Shown here piece by piece: positions 1 to 33,937 of a stretch of 64,000 bases of DNA; position 1 is the first letter of the stretch; each line of letters begins with the position of its first letter. Below the pieces are notes generated by a model. That model saw only the letters and a program-made list of their open reading frames with translations. It made no database searches and had not been told where the DNA came from. Source of the DNA: Sweltsa coloradensis (taxonomy: Eukaryota > Arthropoda > Insecta > Plecoptera > Chloroperlidae); NCBI GenBank assembly GCA_024449915.1, contig JAMZAV010000097.1, forward strand, positions 620,001 to 684,000, in the 5' to 3' direction. Made by a program: the position numbers and the translations under genes.

Positions 1-342
1 ACATAGGCTAAAGGTTCAGTTTATTTATTTTACATGTATTCACTGGGCCTTTATAACCTGTTAATCTAGGCATCTTTAAAATTGACTAAAATTGTTATGA
101 ATAACACTCTATACAGCCCTAGATTAGGCCTAATATCAGTACTGGTAATCCATTTTCCCATGCAAAATAGCATGCAGCGCTCAAGAAAAAAATTGATTTA
201 ATGCTTTTAGCATTATATCAGCATAAAATAAATTTCTGTAGTCAATAAATAAAAAAGAAAACTTAAAAAACAATTAAAACAATATTAATGCAAAATTGCT
301 GGTTTTTCATACATTTTCAGTGGAACAACCCCTTAAACAATT

Positions 343-390
343 AGGCTCATCCAACAACGCGCCTGAAAAAGCGTTTGCGAAGCTTCCTAG
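343..390 (+). mobile_element. HINE (Helentron-type) 3' end, copy a
   Basis: GGCTCATCCAA is followed by the AACGC/GCGTT hairpin and the terminal TTCCTAG|T. This is the 3' terminus of a non-autonomous Helentron-type element. Its 5' end is not in the window or is lost. Confidence 0.6.
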
Positions 391-1864
391 TGAGTAACTA
401 TAGAGACTTGACAATAATCACCTACACTGCATACAAAAAGCAAGTCTTTGGGCCTCAAGATATTTTACATTCTATTTTAAGTATTACCATAGCAATTAAT
501 AGGTACTACATAAAAATTATCCTAATTTAACAAAAATAATTTTGCAATGGAACTTGAAAAAGTAATAAGATCTCACGCATACTAAAAACGTAGTAATCAA
601 CTAATCATTGGCATAACTACCGGGGGGGAGGGGGGGGGGGCGACCGCTCCCCTAAATTAAATCAGAGGGGGGCACAATTTTGTGGCAAGGTTTTGTAAAC
701 TGACAATAAAACTGACAATCTTCACAATTTTATAAATTATCAACAAAACCATGCTAAAACCTAGTAAAAAACTACCATTCTGGGGCCTCCCCAGTGGCGG
801 TTTTTACGGTGTGCATGGATGTGACAATATTGAAAACCTGATCAGTCAGGAAAAATAGCCAAACAAGCCCAAATTTAATTAGTATGAGAGAGACTTATTT
901 TTAGAAAATGTTTGAAGAGCCCACATTATGCAAGTCAGTTATTCTCTACCCAATGTGGGAGTTACAAGCACGCTTGTTACTTTGAGTCTAAAAATAATGG
1001 TGAAATGCATTTGACCACGGTTCCTCTAAGAAACACGCAACTGACAGTGTAGCCTTCTCCATATTATAACCGACATATTTGGTTTATTCAACACCACAAA
1101 ATAAAAAACAAAAAATGAATTCCTAAATAAGAGACAAATAGGAAATTAATTTCATAACGATCTTAAATTGAGCAAAATCTAACTACCTTGAACAAAATGT
1201 TCCCGGAGGTTGTGCCCCCAAACCCCCAAGATGTAGTCTACTTGTTAAAGCTTCCGACCTATCAATTGCACACCTGCAATGGTGTCATGCTAGTATATGG
1301 CGTAAACCCAAAACGAAATATATACCCCTCAGTAAACCTAAAACAAATCAGGGTATCAGGGTATAAAAATGGGGAAATCCAATGTCAAGTCAAAGCACAT
1401 AATATAATATTGCAATCACAACAATCATCCGTAACAAAATACAAACAATCGTATTAAAAACACCACTGACAAAATTATTTTAAAACATGCCTCAAAATCC
1501 ATTAATCATACTCTCAGAATCGGAAATTTTCCGCTTCTAGTAAAAGGGCCTTCCCCCAGGTCCCCCCATTGTACTAAATCATATACTTTACTCATGAACG
1601 AGTGTACGCCCATAAATACATTTTTGATGACACCACTGCACAGTGCACACCTGATAATGAGGTGAAAAGCCACCACTGCCAGACCCACACTAGCGGTCCC
1701 CCAGACCCCCATTGTACCAGGAGACATAGGTTATGTTTGTGGTTATAAAGATGTTCGCCCCCCTAATAAGGGCTAATTACGCCACTGATCATTGGACAGA
1801 AATAGGCAACCAAAAAAGCTCAGCCATCAACGCAACTGGAGAAAGCGTTTGCGAAGCGGCCTAC
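391..1864 (+). mobile_element. HINE fragment, copy b, split by a hAT element
   Basis: Sequence from about 404 (AAGCAAGTCTTTGG and following) matches 51640-51760. The 3' end at 1810-1864 (CTCAGCCATCAACGC, hairpin GCGTT, end CTAC|T) matches 59500-59555. The two halves are separated by the insertion at 612-1787. The terminal CTAC instead of CTAG is a point change. Confidence 0.5.
612..1787. mobile_element. hAT-like element with 8-bp duplication ATCATTGG
   Basis: It is flanked by ATCATTGG at 604-611 and 1788-1795. The right end TTACGCCACTG matches the common hAT terminus CAGTGGCGTAA read inward. The left end begins CATAACTACC and lacks the first bases. A G-run follows at 621-640. No transposase is seen; the 89-codon frame at 1188 has no recognisable domain. 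Confidence 0.5.
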
Positions 1865-4800
1865 TATAATACCATATAGGCCTACCCAAACCTTCTTCAG
1901 TCTTCTTTGCTTAAGGTGACCAGACGTACCGGTGTACCGGTTTACCGGCCTTTTCAGAACACTTGTACCGGTGTCCCGAGAGACTCATTAAAATGACGTA
2001 TTTGTACCGGTTTGCAATTTTGGGGGGGGGGGAAGTGTCCCGGTATTCTGTCAACTATACCGTGTGGAAGGATAATGTTTAACTTGAAAAAATACACTCC
2101 TCTGATAGATACTAACAGTAATAACATTGACGTAGTTCTTCCACTTCCAAGAATATAATTCATTTTCTCTAAGGGTGGAGAGTATTATACAATGAATTTG
2201 GTGGAGGTGCCGCGTAGCCTATAGCAAATTCGCCAAAATTCGTAAAAATGGTGGAGGTGCCGCGTCGCGCGCGAGTGTGAAAACGTAAAAATCGTTGCTT
2301 GGCATTACCTTACAACCCTGAATATCCATAATACTAACCTCAGTATTTTGATACAAATTTGTTCTTTTTGGAAGTTCTGAACATTTTTTGGCACAAATAA
2401 TATAAATATGTCACTATTATGTTTGTATCAACATTTTCATGTAATACCACTTGCTACTGAATTATATGTCATAACCTAGCCCTAATAACATTTGTGCTTG
2501 ATAATTAAAATGATCTAGGTAGTGTGAGATTACATTTTTAAATCAATTAGATGTTACTCTTTCACTTTTGGAGCCAACATAATTAGACATATCAATAAAT
2601 AAAATTAATATTGAACATAATTGTAAAACAAAAAAATAGTTAAAGAGTAATAGTGAAATTAAAAAAAGGAAGTACTCGGACTCGATATTAGAGATATTTT
2701 AAGTACTCAGTATTCGACTCGAATAAAAAAATCAGGACTTGCACACCCCTAATTTTCTCAGTCATTATTTGCATTGATTTTGTTTATATATAATGAAAAA
2801 TCAGAATGTATTAATCATGCAACTGAACAACGTTTTTGATTAATTACATACCTCCACTAATGTTTTCGTTGTAAAGACAAAATGTATTAAAAGTTAAATC
2901 ATGCATATTATACAAATTCAATGCATTTCAATTATCTGTTTTATTATTATTGATTAGGACTTTAGAATGACTACGTATATCACAAAGCTCGGAATCGGTT
3001 CAGGCAAATCGATTCGGGCGGAATCGGTTTGAAGTTGTTGATATACCTGTCGGTTTTGGCCAAAAACACTTTAGTTCCAAACCACTTCGGAAAGTGATTT
3101 GGCAAACTCAAATCGATTGATATACACGTCAAACCGTTTCAAGGGAATTAACAACGCCATGACTATATGATGCCCTCATCAATACATTACACGCATTGTT
3201 TTCTGCTGAATACTTGAATTTTATTTTGTACTATCATTTTTAAACCACTAGATAAAGATTTTATGACTACAAAAATGTACACATAAAAACATTTTTAATT
3301 CATATTTTCATGTCAGAAAGCGGTTTTCTGGGCATTTGACGCAAATATATCTAGGAAAAAAATCGTCTTCAGCGGCTGGTGCTCTACCCCAGACCCCGAA
3401 ATGGTCCATGGAGTACAAAGTACATATAGGCTATACTTACACTGTAGTTGTTCCGGTTTGTAACTTTCAAAATATGCTCACCTTATCTTTGCTGCTTTGT
3501 ATTAACCTAGTACTGTATACAAAAATTATAATTAAGCAAGTTTGAATTTAAGGACAAATAAATTAGTGGTCCCTAAAGAATCTTGCCAATGCTGGCAACG
3601 TTGTGAATCGAGAGAGGTGTGAACCATAGAGTGATTACAGTTAATGTTTGTTAGCATGTAGATAAGTTTAAAATTCTTGAGTACATTATGAGCAGTCTTG
3701 GGCACGTTCACCAAAATAAGGGAACTCCAGTCATGTTCATATTCCATATAAAAAATAGGAACTTGGTTTCTTTAAAAGTTACCCATCTCATTCTTAGAAA
3801 ATTATCATACAAAAACTAACTCTAAATAGGCCCTGTCGTTCATTCTCGGAAGAACAAGAAATTTCAAATTTACAAAGTGTAGGATTCTAACAGTAAAGTG
3901 TTGTCCCCCCCAAATACAAAAATTTGTAAAAAAAAAAAAAAAAAAACGGCAGCCAAGCTCTCCTTCAAAAGTCTTCGGCTGTGAATGCTGCGAGATATAG
4001 AAGTTGAGCCAAGCATTTCATTCTTTCTCCCTAGTTTCGCATTGAAAAGAAGTAAGATCATTTCGCCTGTTGACAAGCGCCAAGCCAACCATTTTCGTGG
4101 TAAAAAAAGTAAAAATTTTAAACTCAAAATCATAAAAAAAAATTGGCCATTGAATTTGGTTCATTACGAGAACTGGTGTCCATCTTGTTTTTTGTTTTTA
4201 TTATTACTGTCTCTAGTACACTAGAAATTGAAGGTTGGAGCATTATTTCTGAATTTTGACCCTGACTTTAACGTAATTTTGTTTAGGAATAAAATGTCCA
4301 AGACAATGCAATTAATTTAACATAAAAATGTTAAATATAGATTTTCTGATTCAAATTTACCCAAATTGGGTAATTTGCATACTCTCCCACAAAATTAGCC
4401 AAAAGTCAAGATGATTTTTCGTGCAGACGTTTTTTTTAAATAGATATGTTATGTAATGCATTTTTTCTAATTCTCAAACTTTTCCATAGTAGGTAGGCCT
4501 ACTCAAATTTAAAAAAAAAAAAAATTGGATGGACTCAAAATAGATGTGTTACTTAAAATAAATCTCCAATTTCAAAATTTTAAAATTTCTAAAATAATTC
4601 TCAAAATTTTCAAAAAGTAGTAGCCTACTATAGTCCTAGTTTACGAGTTACGACTTCAGTAATTGCTCGACATATCTAATACGTCCATAACACAAAGCGG
4701 GCGGCGGGCGTGGACGTGTTAGATGCGTCCATAACAGAGAAAGGGTTAATCTAGCACCTACTTGGAGAAGTACGAAGTACATTTTCGACTCCAATAGCAG

Positions 4801-4897
4801 CGTTCCCATGCTAATTTAAATGTGATTTTGAACTTCTTCCAGTCGTACACAATGATGTTAAACTAACGTAGAAGAGGTATTTTCTCAGTTAAGTTTC
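1865..4897. other. Intergenic, no gene; diverged repeat debris
   Basis: I see no coding exon. TACCGG-rich sequence at 1925-2045 resembles a hAT end. GGTGGAGGTGCCGCGT occurs twice, 49 bp apart (about 2200 and 2249). An imperfect AATCG-rich inverted repeat lies at 2990-3150. A-runs lie at 3929-3946 and 4507-4523. The reading frames here are short and without domains. Confidence 0.4.
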
Positions 4898-5241
4898 ATT
4901 CACAATAGTTCTCAGGCGTAAGGTCTAAGGCGTAAGTCGTAAGAAATGCTAGGCGTTTACAACAACCATGCCATTTTTCATTGCTCCTGCGTATTGCGCA
5001 TGCGCGTACAACCAGCTGTGGAATGAAATAAGCAGGAGTGGGGAGTTTCCTTGTTCGTGATTGGCTCGTCGTAAGAAACCTATCATAAGAATAGGATTTT
5101 GGACAATTCGTTACGACTTACGACTTAAACCTTGCAACTTGGGACGTGTTGTGAACGTTCAGATTGAAACACATACTCGGCAATACAAATTATTACGCCT
5201 TAGGCCTTGCGCCTTACGCCTTAGAACTAATTGTGAATGAT
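4898..5241. mobile_element. MITE with CATTCACAAT inverted ends
   Basis: CATTCACAATAGTTCTCAGG at the left pairs with CTAATTGTGAATG at the right. Both ends are followed inward by GCGTAAGG motifs, so the element folds over about 40 bp. It contains TGCGCATGCGCG at 4997. Length is about 344 bp, with no coding capacity. Confidence 0.6.
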
Positions 5242-5596
5242 GCTTTAGCTACATGAATGGCCCATTCCAGGAGGGTGGACTTTTTAACAAACTTAGTAGG
5301 CATTAACTGGTAATAGAAAAGTTAATGAACCACCATCTGCTCGTCAAATAAACTAAGGCACAATACTAAACAAGTAATGCATTCAATCCAGTAACTTACA
5401 TTTTGTAGTGAAAGCTTAAACAAAAACAATTTAGAATTAAAATGTTAAAAATGCTTACTTTTTTACTAGTAGGCCTGAATGACTAATACCAACATAATAA
5501 TATGCTATTCCATTGTTGTGAATTGTTTGCAGTTGGGAAAGCAACTCCTAACTGCCTACCTGTGTACACCTGCTAACTGTGGCTGGAGCCAGACGG

Positions 5597-6316
5597 TAGG
5601 GCCGTAACTAGGGCATAAAAATTACCTGGGTATGATTGAAGGGCGTCCGCATTATAATTTGTACTTTCCTGGGATCTGCGTTGGAGGTTTGGGGGGCAGA
5701 GCCCCCCAATAATAGCGCCGCAGGTGAAAATTTTGAAAATCAGGTTTTTAGAGTGCGTTTGGTGCGTTATAGAAAAATGTAGTGTAATGAAATACCAAAA
5801 TAATGTAATTTTTGTGCAGTCGATACTCAAAACTAGAAAACTGCCAAAAGGAATTGGAACGTTAATGTCCTGACGAGATTAATTAGAGAGTAGTATAATG
5901 TATATTCCGCAGGTATGTGATATTATACTTATTACACTCTTATTAACGCGGTACAATGTCCCAAAAAACCGTTGAATATTAATGTTAATAGTTATTTTAT
6001 TCAACTATAATAATTAATATGTTAATAAAATAATTGCATTATAGTGGATTCCAGGCGGATGCCCTTAGTATGATTGGGTAAAGTACGTACATGACCTTGT
6101 ATAATGGGGGGTCTAGTGGGGAGGCCCCCGAAGGCAATGCGGGTCCGAAGCGCACAGCACCAGAAAATTATTTGATTTCTAGAGTGCGATTGGAGTATTT
6201 TAACGAGTTTTAGGCATTTTTTTTGTTTTTTGAATTTTGGTGACTGGACTATTAACAATTCAAAATGGTCTACTCCAGATTTTTACCCGGGTTACCAACC
6301 CCTGGTTACGGCGGTG
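5597..6316. mobile_element. hAT-type element, 8-bp duplication CCAGACGG
   Basis: CCAGACGG flanks both sides (5589-5596 and 6317-6324). The ends TAGGGCCGTAACTAGGG and CCCCTGGTTACGGCGGTG are diverged inverted repeats. The interior holds two GGGGGC/GCCCCC hairpin modules with CGCCGCAGG (5680-5725, 6105-6150) that recur at 35990 and 38640. Non-coding. Confidence 0.65.
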
Positions 6317-6324
6317 CCAGACGG

Positions 6325-7638
6325 CCTAGCATCTCCCAAACAAAGTGTGTGTACAACTGTACAAGAGGTCAGAGAGTTCGCAGTAACACGGAGTGAGATC
6401 TCACCAGTGACGGAGCGTGCCACAAGGTCAAGGGGTATTGTTCAACCGGGTGAAACATACAGCTCTGTTCACTCATGCATGTGACCTTCATATACCAAGT
6501 ACTGTAGCTTTTTGTTTTTTAGCTATCAAAATAATCAACTCATACACTACAAAAGGCCATTCTACACGTAAAAAAACTCTCCAAAGAAATAATAAAAACA
6601 TACTACTCACTTTCAAACTCCCCAAAAAGGAGTTTGTAGGTGGTTAGGAGGATGGTTTGGTTTTTGGGCCCCTGTTAGGTCACTCAAAAATTTGTGTAAA
6701 GTAAACCCAGGTCTTGTATAACTCACTTTTACTGTTTCAAAAATCAGACGGCTAAATTTAATCACACATTTTTCCATTTCTTTTTCTATAGTGGTCAAAC
6801 ACATTGTCTTCCTACTCCACCTAGTGACATCATCTGCTCGCTGTCGAACCCATGAGCCAGCGCAAAATCTTGACATTTGCAGGCACAATGTCTGTTTATT
6901 TGTTTTTATTGGTACCCTGGTGACTTTACATATAAAAGTACTAGGATTTCTGGAAGTATTATTTCTGATGGCCTGGAGGTGGAGTAATATAGGCAATCTG
7001 CCAGAGTCATGCCCAAAGGCAAAGTTGCCTAAAGGGAAAATGGAATGTTTAATTTAATGCATTATCTATTTTAGATTGTCAAAATTTTTTTTTTTAAATA
7101 AATGGGTGCAATAAACCGGTTGGCAATTATTTGATTTTGATAGGCATACAATATAAATATTTGAACAGATTTCACCTTTGCATTTTTCAATAACAAAATT
7201 TAAATTTATTTAAAATTTAAAAATCTAGGTATTAAAAATATTTTAAAAGATTAAGTTAAATCCTTATTCCTTAAATGTGAAAACATAAACGTTACGAATT
7301 TTTGTCCATATAACCACCTGTTTGACGAAAAACTAGATTATAATAATTTTTGTTAATCACAAGTGATCAGTGGTTTCATCGCACAGATATCACCCAGCAA
7401 GCACTCCTTTTGCTGTTGGTTATAAACAAGGGAAACATCATAATGCTATTTGCGTATATATTTAATTACTTATGTGACCTTCAACTCGACACAGCCGCCA
7501 AGTCTTTCAAGGTACCGTACGCTGTTGGCTCCAGCCTCCTATCAATCTTTCTCCACTCAATACTATGTGTTGTGCTAAGTTTGAACTGGTATTTCATTAA
7601 AAAGTACCCAAGTTATCTGTAAGTTAGAGAGAAAGTTG
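6325..7638. other. Intergenic, nothing recognised
   Basis: AT-rich sequence with several short frames (for example 6613-6996 minus) that show no domain, splice context or conservation I can see. No tandem repeat stands out. Confidence 0.35.
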
Positions 7639-7646
7639 ATGAATAG

Positions 7647-9500
7647 TAGGGCTGCCCAACAATATCGATATGAAGAAAAAAATTCCCTATCGATATGGAA
7701 ATGTATATAGTTTTTTTCCCCGTTTTTTTCCCCCGTTTTTTTCTTTTTCTTTTTTAAATCAAGAAATGCTTGGTGTGGCAGTGAGCTATGGTTAGGGATC
7801 CAGGGATTTCGCAGACGGCAAAAAAATGAAAAAGCTTAAAAATACCTGAAACATGTTTTTCATAAGATCCCATAGCCTATGACATCAAAAAATGCAATTT
7901 GAAACTGCACCAAAACGCAAAATATTCCATTTATTGATGAAAACACAAAATAAAATGTTTTTTACTGTTTTTTACTACCCAATCGGCAATCAGCGAAATT
8001 TACCATTTCACTGGTATTTTTTCCGATAAAAACACGCCAAAAATTCATGGAATTACAATTTTCCCAAAATACGGACATTTTGGCAGTTTTTTCGCTGTTG
8101 CTAGACACCGGCCCTAGGCCTATTTAAAAATAAATAAAAAATTAGCATTTTACATGGCTAATCAAAATGTATCAAAAATGTGTATTTTGGTGAAAAATAG
8201 CAAAAAATGAAGCATAATTTGAATTTCAAAGAGCATAATTTTAATTTATCAATCCAAAAAATATCTTTCCTGGACCCCTAGTTATGGTTCTCAAGTGCTG
8301 TCCCCCCCCCCCCATGCCACCAACTACATATTGCTAGTCAGTTTGGCTTCAGGCCAAGACTATTGCTGCTTTGTTTTCTTTATGTTATGAATGAGATAAG
8401 ATGACAAGACCACATGTGTAATCTCATTCATATCAGCAAAGCATAAGAGGCAGCTCAAGTTGTTACACTACAGTAGTGTCCAGGGAGATAGATAGATAGA
8501 TAGATAGATAAGGGTCTTTATTGTAAGGCGGGATTAAGGCTAGTGAAGCCTTATCTTCCATCCAACCTAATACAACTAAATAATAATAATACAAATGATA
8601 ATGAAGGCTTATGAAAATTATAGATAATTTGAACACAAAGTAATTGGCCTGATGAAAATTACACATAATTAACTGAAAACATAAACATTTGAAATTATGA
8701 TAAACAATTTACACAATTTAGCTATCATTTCATTCTCCGCATTCATCCATCGCTTTCATACAGTTTCATTACAGTAACAAAGAAGGCGTCCTCGTAAAGT
8801 AAATAGAGTAACACAGGTAACCGAGCATATTAATACGTAATTTATTTTCATTATTTGGGTTGTTTGGGTGTTTTGATATCACTTATTGTTTGTACAGTTA
8901 AGAATTTGAATAATAGGAAGTAGTGGCACTTTTAAAAGCATAGAAGTTATTAATATGTCTTTGATTTCAGACGGAAGAGCATTCCAAGTTCGAATAGCGT
9001 GGACTTTGAATGAGTGGTCAAGGAGATTAGTTCTGTGTATGGGAAATGAGAGTTGTGTACCGGACCTAGACCTGGTATTAAACATGTGGTTTGAGTGAAG
9101 GAATTGAAAGTTAGAGGCGAGATAAGACGGTGACGATGTTGAAAGTAGTTTGTGAACTAGGCATACGGAGTGAAGGTTTCTACGATCCTTTAATCTAGCC
9201 CAACCAAGCGTCTTAAAACCCGGGGTTATATGGTCAGATTTTCTTATTCCTAATATAAATCGTACAGAGGTAGAGACAGAGAAGTCAGTTAGCCTTCTAT
9301 CTCTTTGCAGGACTGCCGCAAGTATTGTTGCGATTGTTCTTCATGGGACGGACAGTGGCATGTCTGCATTGCCGGCGGGGCCTTGGTTACACGACGCCCA
9401 AAGAACATAATAACACGTAAGAAAAAAAAATCAAAAAAATCGATACTTGATTTGAAAAGTTTGATATCGATATGATGTTTTTTATTGTTGGGCAGCCCTA
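7647..9500. mobile_element. hAT-type element with nested LINE end, duplication ATGAATAG
   Basis: ATGAATAG lies at 7639-7646 and 9501-9508. The terminal repeat TAGGGCTGCCCAACAATA pairs with TATTGTTGGGCAGCCCTA, and both are followed inward by TCGATAT. The 8-bp duplication and TAGGG ends fit the hAT superfamily. No transposase is visible. The inner part has been invaded by a LINE 3' fragment (8490-9345), so the original element was nearer 1 kb. Confidence 0.78.
8490..9345 (-). pseudogene. LINE reverse-transcriptase C-terminal fragment with (GATA)n tail
   Basis: Minus-strand translation gives TDFSVSTSVRFILGIRKSDH, later RSGTQLSFPIHRTN and IRTWNALPSEIKD. The last matches the W-N-x-L-P block at the C-terminus of CR1/Jockey-type LINE proteins. 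The 3' end carries a short AAGGCTT/AGCCTT hairpin and runs into a (GATA)n tract at 8491-8512. It is 5'-truncated and inside the hAT element at 7647-9500. Confidence 0.6.
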
Positions 9501-9737
9501 ATGAATAGTAGAACTAGAAATAATGGTATATTTAACTAGTATTTATGAAGGCAAATAGTAGTAACATTTGGCTTAATTTGGTTTTAGTAGAAGCCTTTGT
9601 GGGTTTCTTTTGTTTTTTTTTTACAATTTTGTGGTGTTATTGTGTTTTGCAAAAACAAATGCCTCTAGTAATTTGTATTTAAAATAGTTTGTATTTGCTA
9701 AATAATCTGTTGGAGCAAATTCACACTATAAAAATAT

Positions 9738-9743
9738 TTTATT
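9738..9743 (-). terminator. Candidate HADH polyadenylation signal
   Basis: AATAAA on the minus strand, about 135 nt after the HADH stop codon. It is the first canonical signal I found downstream, so it is a plausible 3' end, but short A/T-rich hexamers are common here. Confidence 0.45.
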
Positions 9744-9878
9744 AATGTACCTGTACCTTTTGATCCAATCAGACAAAACTTAAAATATCATTAGCATGTT
9801 AGTGTTAGGTATATGAGGTAGGACAGGAGGCCCTTAATATCTTTCGTGAACAGACGATTAATGAGTTGTTGAATGATT

Positions 9879-31120
<21,242 letters not shown>

Positions 31121-33423
31121 TTTAATACGAGTGAGTAGGTAGACCCTGAGTGGAAGCTGTTGGAAAATTAGTACACACCTGAGAAGCCTAGGCCTAGACC
31201 TACCGAACTCTTGTTTACTTAGGTTTGGGAAGCGAATGCTGACGTCTCGTCGTAAAACAACAAAATAAGGAAGATTTTAGGTTATGGCTCTAGATAGCTT
31301 GGCGCTGTCTAAATGAGAACAGTAATATAATTATAATAGGCAAAACAATAGAAAATATATATTTAATTGTAGACCTACACAAACGTAACGAAACTTAGTG
31401 AAAAATTGAATGGGAAAAAGAAATACTTGGCCTCGCCCTATGGAACTTGGACCTATGTCCAGAGATAACACCTGTGCCGAATGTCAAACTCATCCGAAAT
31501 ACCAACTGTACAATAAATAATTTTATGCAAGAGGAATTGTTTTCGCAATGGTTAGCTAGTTTTGGTGAACAAAAATAAACTGTGACTGGTGCATACGACA
31601 AAATTAATACGAAGTCAATACTCAACAGTTATAAAATCAAAACGTTACAGGTAGGCTAAACAACAACAATAGATTAATTTCAGATTCTGGGGGTTGTCAC
31701 TTGTTGCACTAGAAACCAGCCGAGCTTGCGCAATCGACCATTGTAGAATTGGCGGTTCATTCAATTATATGCAGTACCACGGTATCATTCATTCAATTTT
31801 GATATCAATTTCATAATGGTATAACTTCTATATTTTAGAGCACTCACTAGCTATGCTAGCTAGCGCTTCGCGAACGCTATTCACAAACACATTGGTGAAT
31901 TTAAATTGAGCCAATTTTTAGTCATTCCCAAACAGCTGATTTCCATGCGTGCAACAAAACAAAGTTTGCATTTTTTGACTTCATAAAATTCTCAAAGACA
32001 AGAATTTACTTGAGTATTCAATAGAAAATGAAGACCGATCCTCAAATGGGCAACACCAACACGCCTGTATGTGACGGTGAGAGCTTTACTTTGAAAGAGA
32101 TAGCAAAGGCAAAGTGTACACTGACGTAAAACAAAAAATAATTATCTATACCGGTACTGTATTTGACAACAAAATAAATCTTTTATAGTCTATACTTTTT
32201 TGGTGTGAGTGTGGGAGTGGGACTATAGTTACAAAAGGGTTAAACTGGGAACGCCAAGTTATAAGGTATATAAAAATGGGCATAGAGTAGTACCTTTGTA
32301 GTACCATTGAGTTAAGAATGTTTAAAATTGCAAAGGAAGTGAGAGGTATATTAACCATTGGTGAAACCTGTGATATGTACCTAGTAGACTATGCAGGAGC
32401 TATAATATAGGTTCCGAATAGGGTTGTCGAGAAAGAACGGTACAGGCGCGTAGAACCTCTTCTTCGATTCGGGGGTTGGGGGGGGGAGGAGGGAATGATG
32501 AGCTTTTTTTGTTAATTCTGCATGCTTATAACTAGCCTAGCCACAAGTCAAAGTGGGGGTAGGAGAATTCCAAAAACAAGAGAGACGGGGGCGCTGAATA
32601 ACACCGAATGGAACAACGCCGAATAGACGTGCCTGAAAATGTAAACTACATAATTTATTTTTGAAATCGTATTTAGAGTCTACTACCTCAGAGTATACCC
32701 AATCAGTCATATAACTGGTTTTCAGTGGGGGACATTAAATTTAAAGCAGACCAAACCAACCATGTAGGCTGCTACGTGGATTATGGCCATAATCCACGTA
32801 GCAACCTTCATGGTTGGCTTGGTCTGCTTGGGAAAGCTTGAGATGTTAGATACAAGGGAGAAGACTGGTGATAAGAGATTGTGATAACTGATATGAGCAT
32901 AACTTAACGAGAGAGGATGGATTGACATTTTATAGATTAAACAGAGGTTTTGGGAAATTCTTCGTTTGGGGGGGGGGGGGGGGGGGGGGGGGGCAAAATA
33001 AAATCTTCATGTTTTTGCTGTTCTATCTACAAAAAAACTACAAAACCTTTCACGTTTCTACTTTTGGCTATTACTATTATTTTGGAGTATTTCAGTGAAA
33101 AAATGATGATTTTATTTTGTTGCCCCCCCCCCTCCCCCCCCATACCACCACCAACCGAAGATAATGATGACAAGATGGGGGGATGGGGTCATCATGAAGT
33201 TTAAATACTCAAACTCCATTGGGTGATGATGTGTAGAACTTGAGATGTGATGCTTGGATTATGCATGATTACAATTATTGTTGAGTTTTTAATGCATTGT
33301 TGTAATATTACTATTTCAAATATTTACTTAAATGTAGTTCATTGTTGTGTCTGCATCTATGTAATTAGATTTATTTAGTTGTCCTCCTTTGTAAATCAGT
33401 TTTTATAACTGAATAGGATAGAC

Positions 33424-33456
<33 letters not shown>

Positions 33457-33768
33457 AATAAAATAAATAAAAAGATTAGAAATGTAGTAACCATGCAGTG
33501 AGAAAATTCTCCTAAGCGGGTAAAAAAAAAAAACGTAGATTGAAATGGACTTCATGGTCATGGAGAAAAAAATATGTAGATTGAAAATGGATATCAGGGA
33601 GGGTAGTGAGACCATCCCATGGACTTAAATCTTCTTTCGGTGAGACCATAGGTGAGACAGTTATCGTAAAAAAAGAGATTTTGCCACCAACGAAATCACC
33701 TAAAAATTGTATAGAAAAATTTACATTTCAAATTAGCGCTGAAACATTACCGCTGCAACGTACAAAAC
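31121..33768. other. Intergenic region between HADH and GTF2H5
   Basis: Head-to-head interval holding both upstream regions. No clear TATA box. It contains a G-run of 26 (32968-32993), C-rich tracts at 33123-33141, and a retroposon tail at 33200-33475. The palindrome ATCAGTCATATAACTGG-like lies near 32700. ATG at 32029 followed by a GTGAGA donor is a weak exon candidate that I did not accept. Confidence 0.45.
33200..33475 (+). repeat. Retroposon 3' tail, copy 1
   Basis: Sequence from TGTTGTAATATTACTATTTC to ATAGGATAGACGTTAAATAA and an (AAAT)n tail recurs almost unchanged at 47090-47270. A shared 3' end with a simple-repeat tail indicates a LINE- or SINE-type family. Confidence 0.6.
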
Positions 33769-33780
33769 TGCGCATGCGCA
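33769..33780. promoter_or_regulatory. NRF1-type palindrome upstream of GTF2H5
   Basis: TGCGCATGCGCA is a perfect match to the NRF1 (sea urchin P3A2) binding palindrome, 123 bp before the GTF2H5 ATG. NRF1 sites are typical of TATA-less housekeeping promoters. This suggests transcription starts near here, followed by a short 5' UTR. The TTATTTCAG directly before AAATG (33892-33900) could be the acceptor of a small 5'-UTR intron. Confidence 0.5.
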
Positions 33781-33902
33781 TTGTGGATTTTTTGATTTTC
33801 GTTCGAAGGTTGGTTATCTTGTTACACTACACTACTAGCAACTGCAACAGCTCAAAAGTGGCTTTTGAAACACTGTCATTTCATGGCATTTTTATTTCAG
33901 AA

Positions 33903-33937
33903 ATGGTTAATGTGTTAAAAGGTGTTTTAATTCAATG
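33903..33937 (+). CDS. GTF2H5: GTF2H5 coding exon 1 (35 nt)
   Basis: ATG through the split Cys codon. Eleven residues, [11 protein letters not shown], match the invariant family N-terminus. The donor is G|GTAATT. The exon is short enough that automated predictors may miss it. Confidence 0.92.

Noticed and set aside
32029..32074. Possible first coding exon (MKTDPQMGNTNTPVCD followed by GTGAGA)
   Set aside because: No in-phase downstream exon or homology was found, and the interval is the HADH/GTF2H5 intergenic region.
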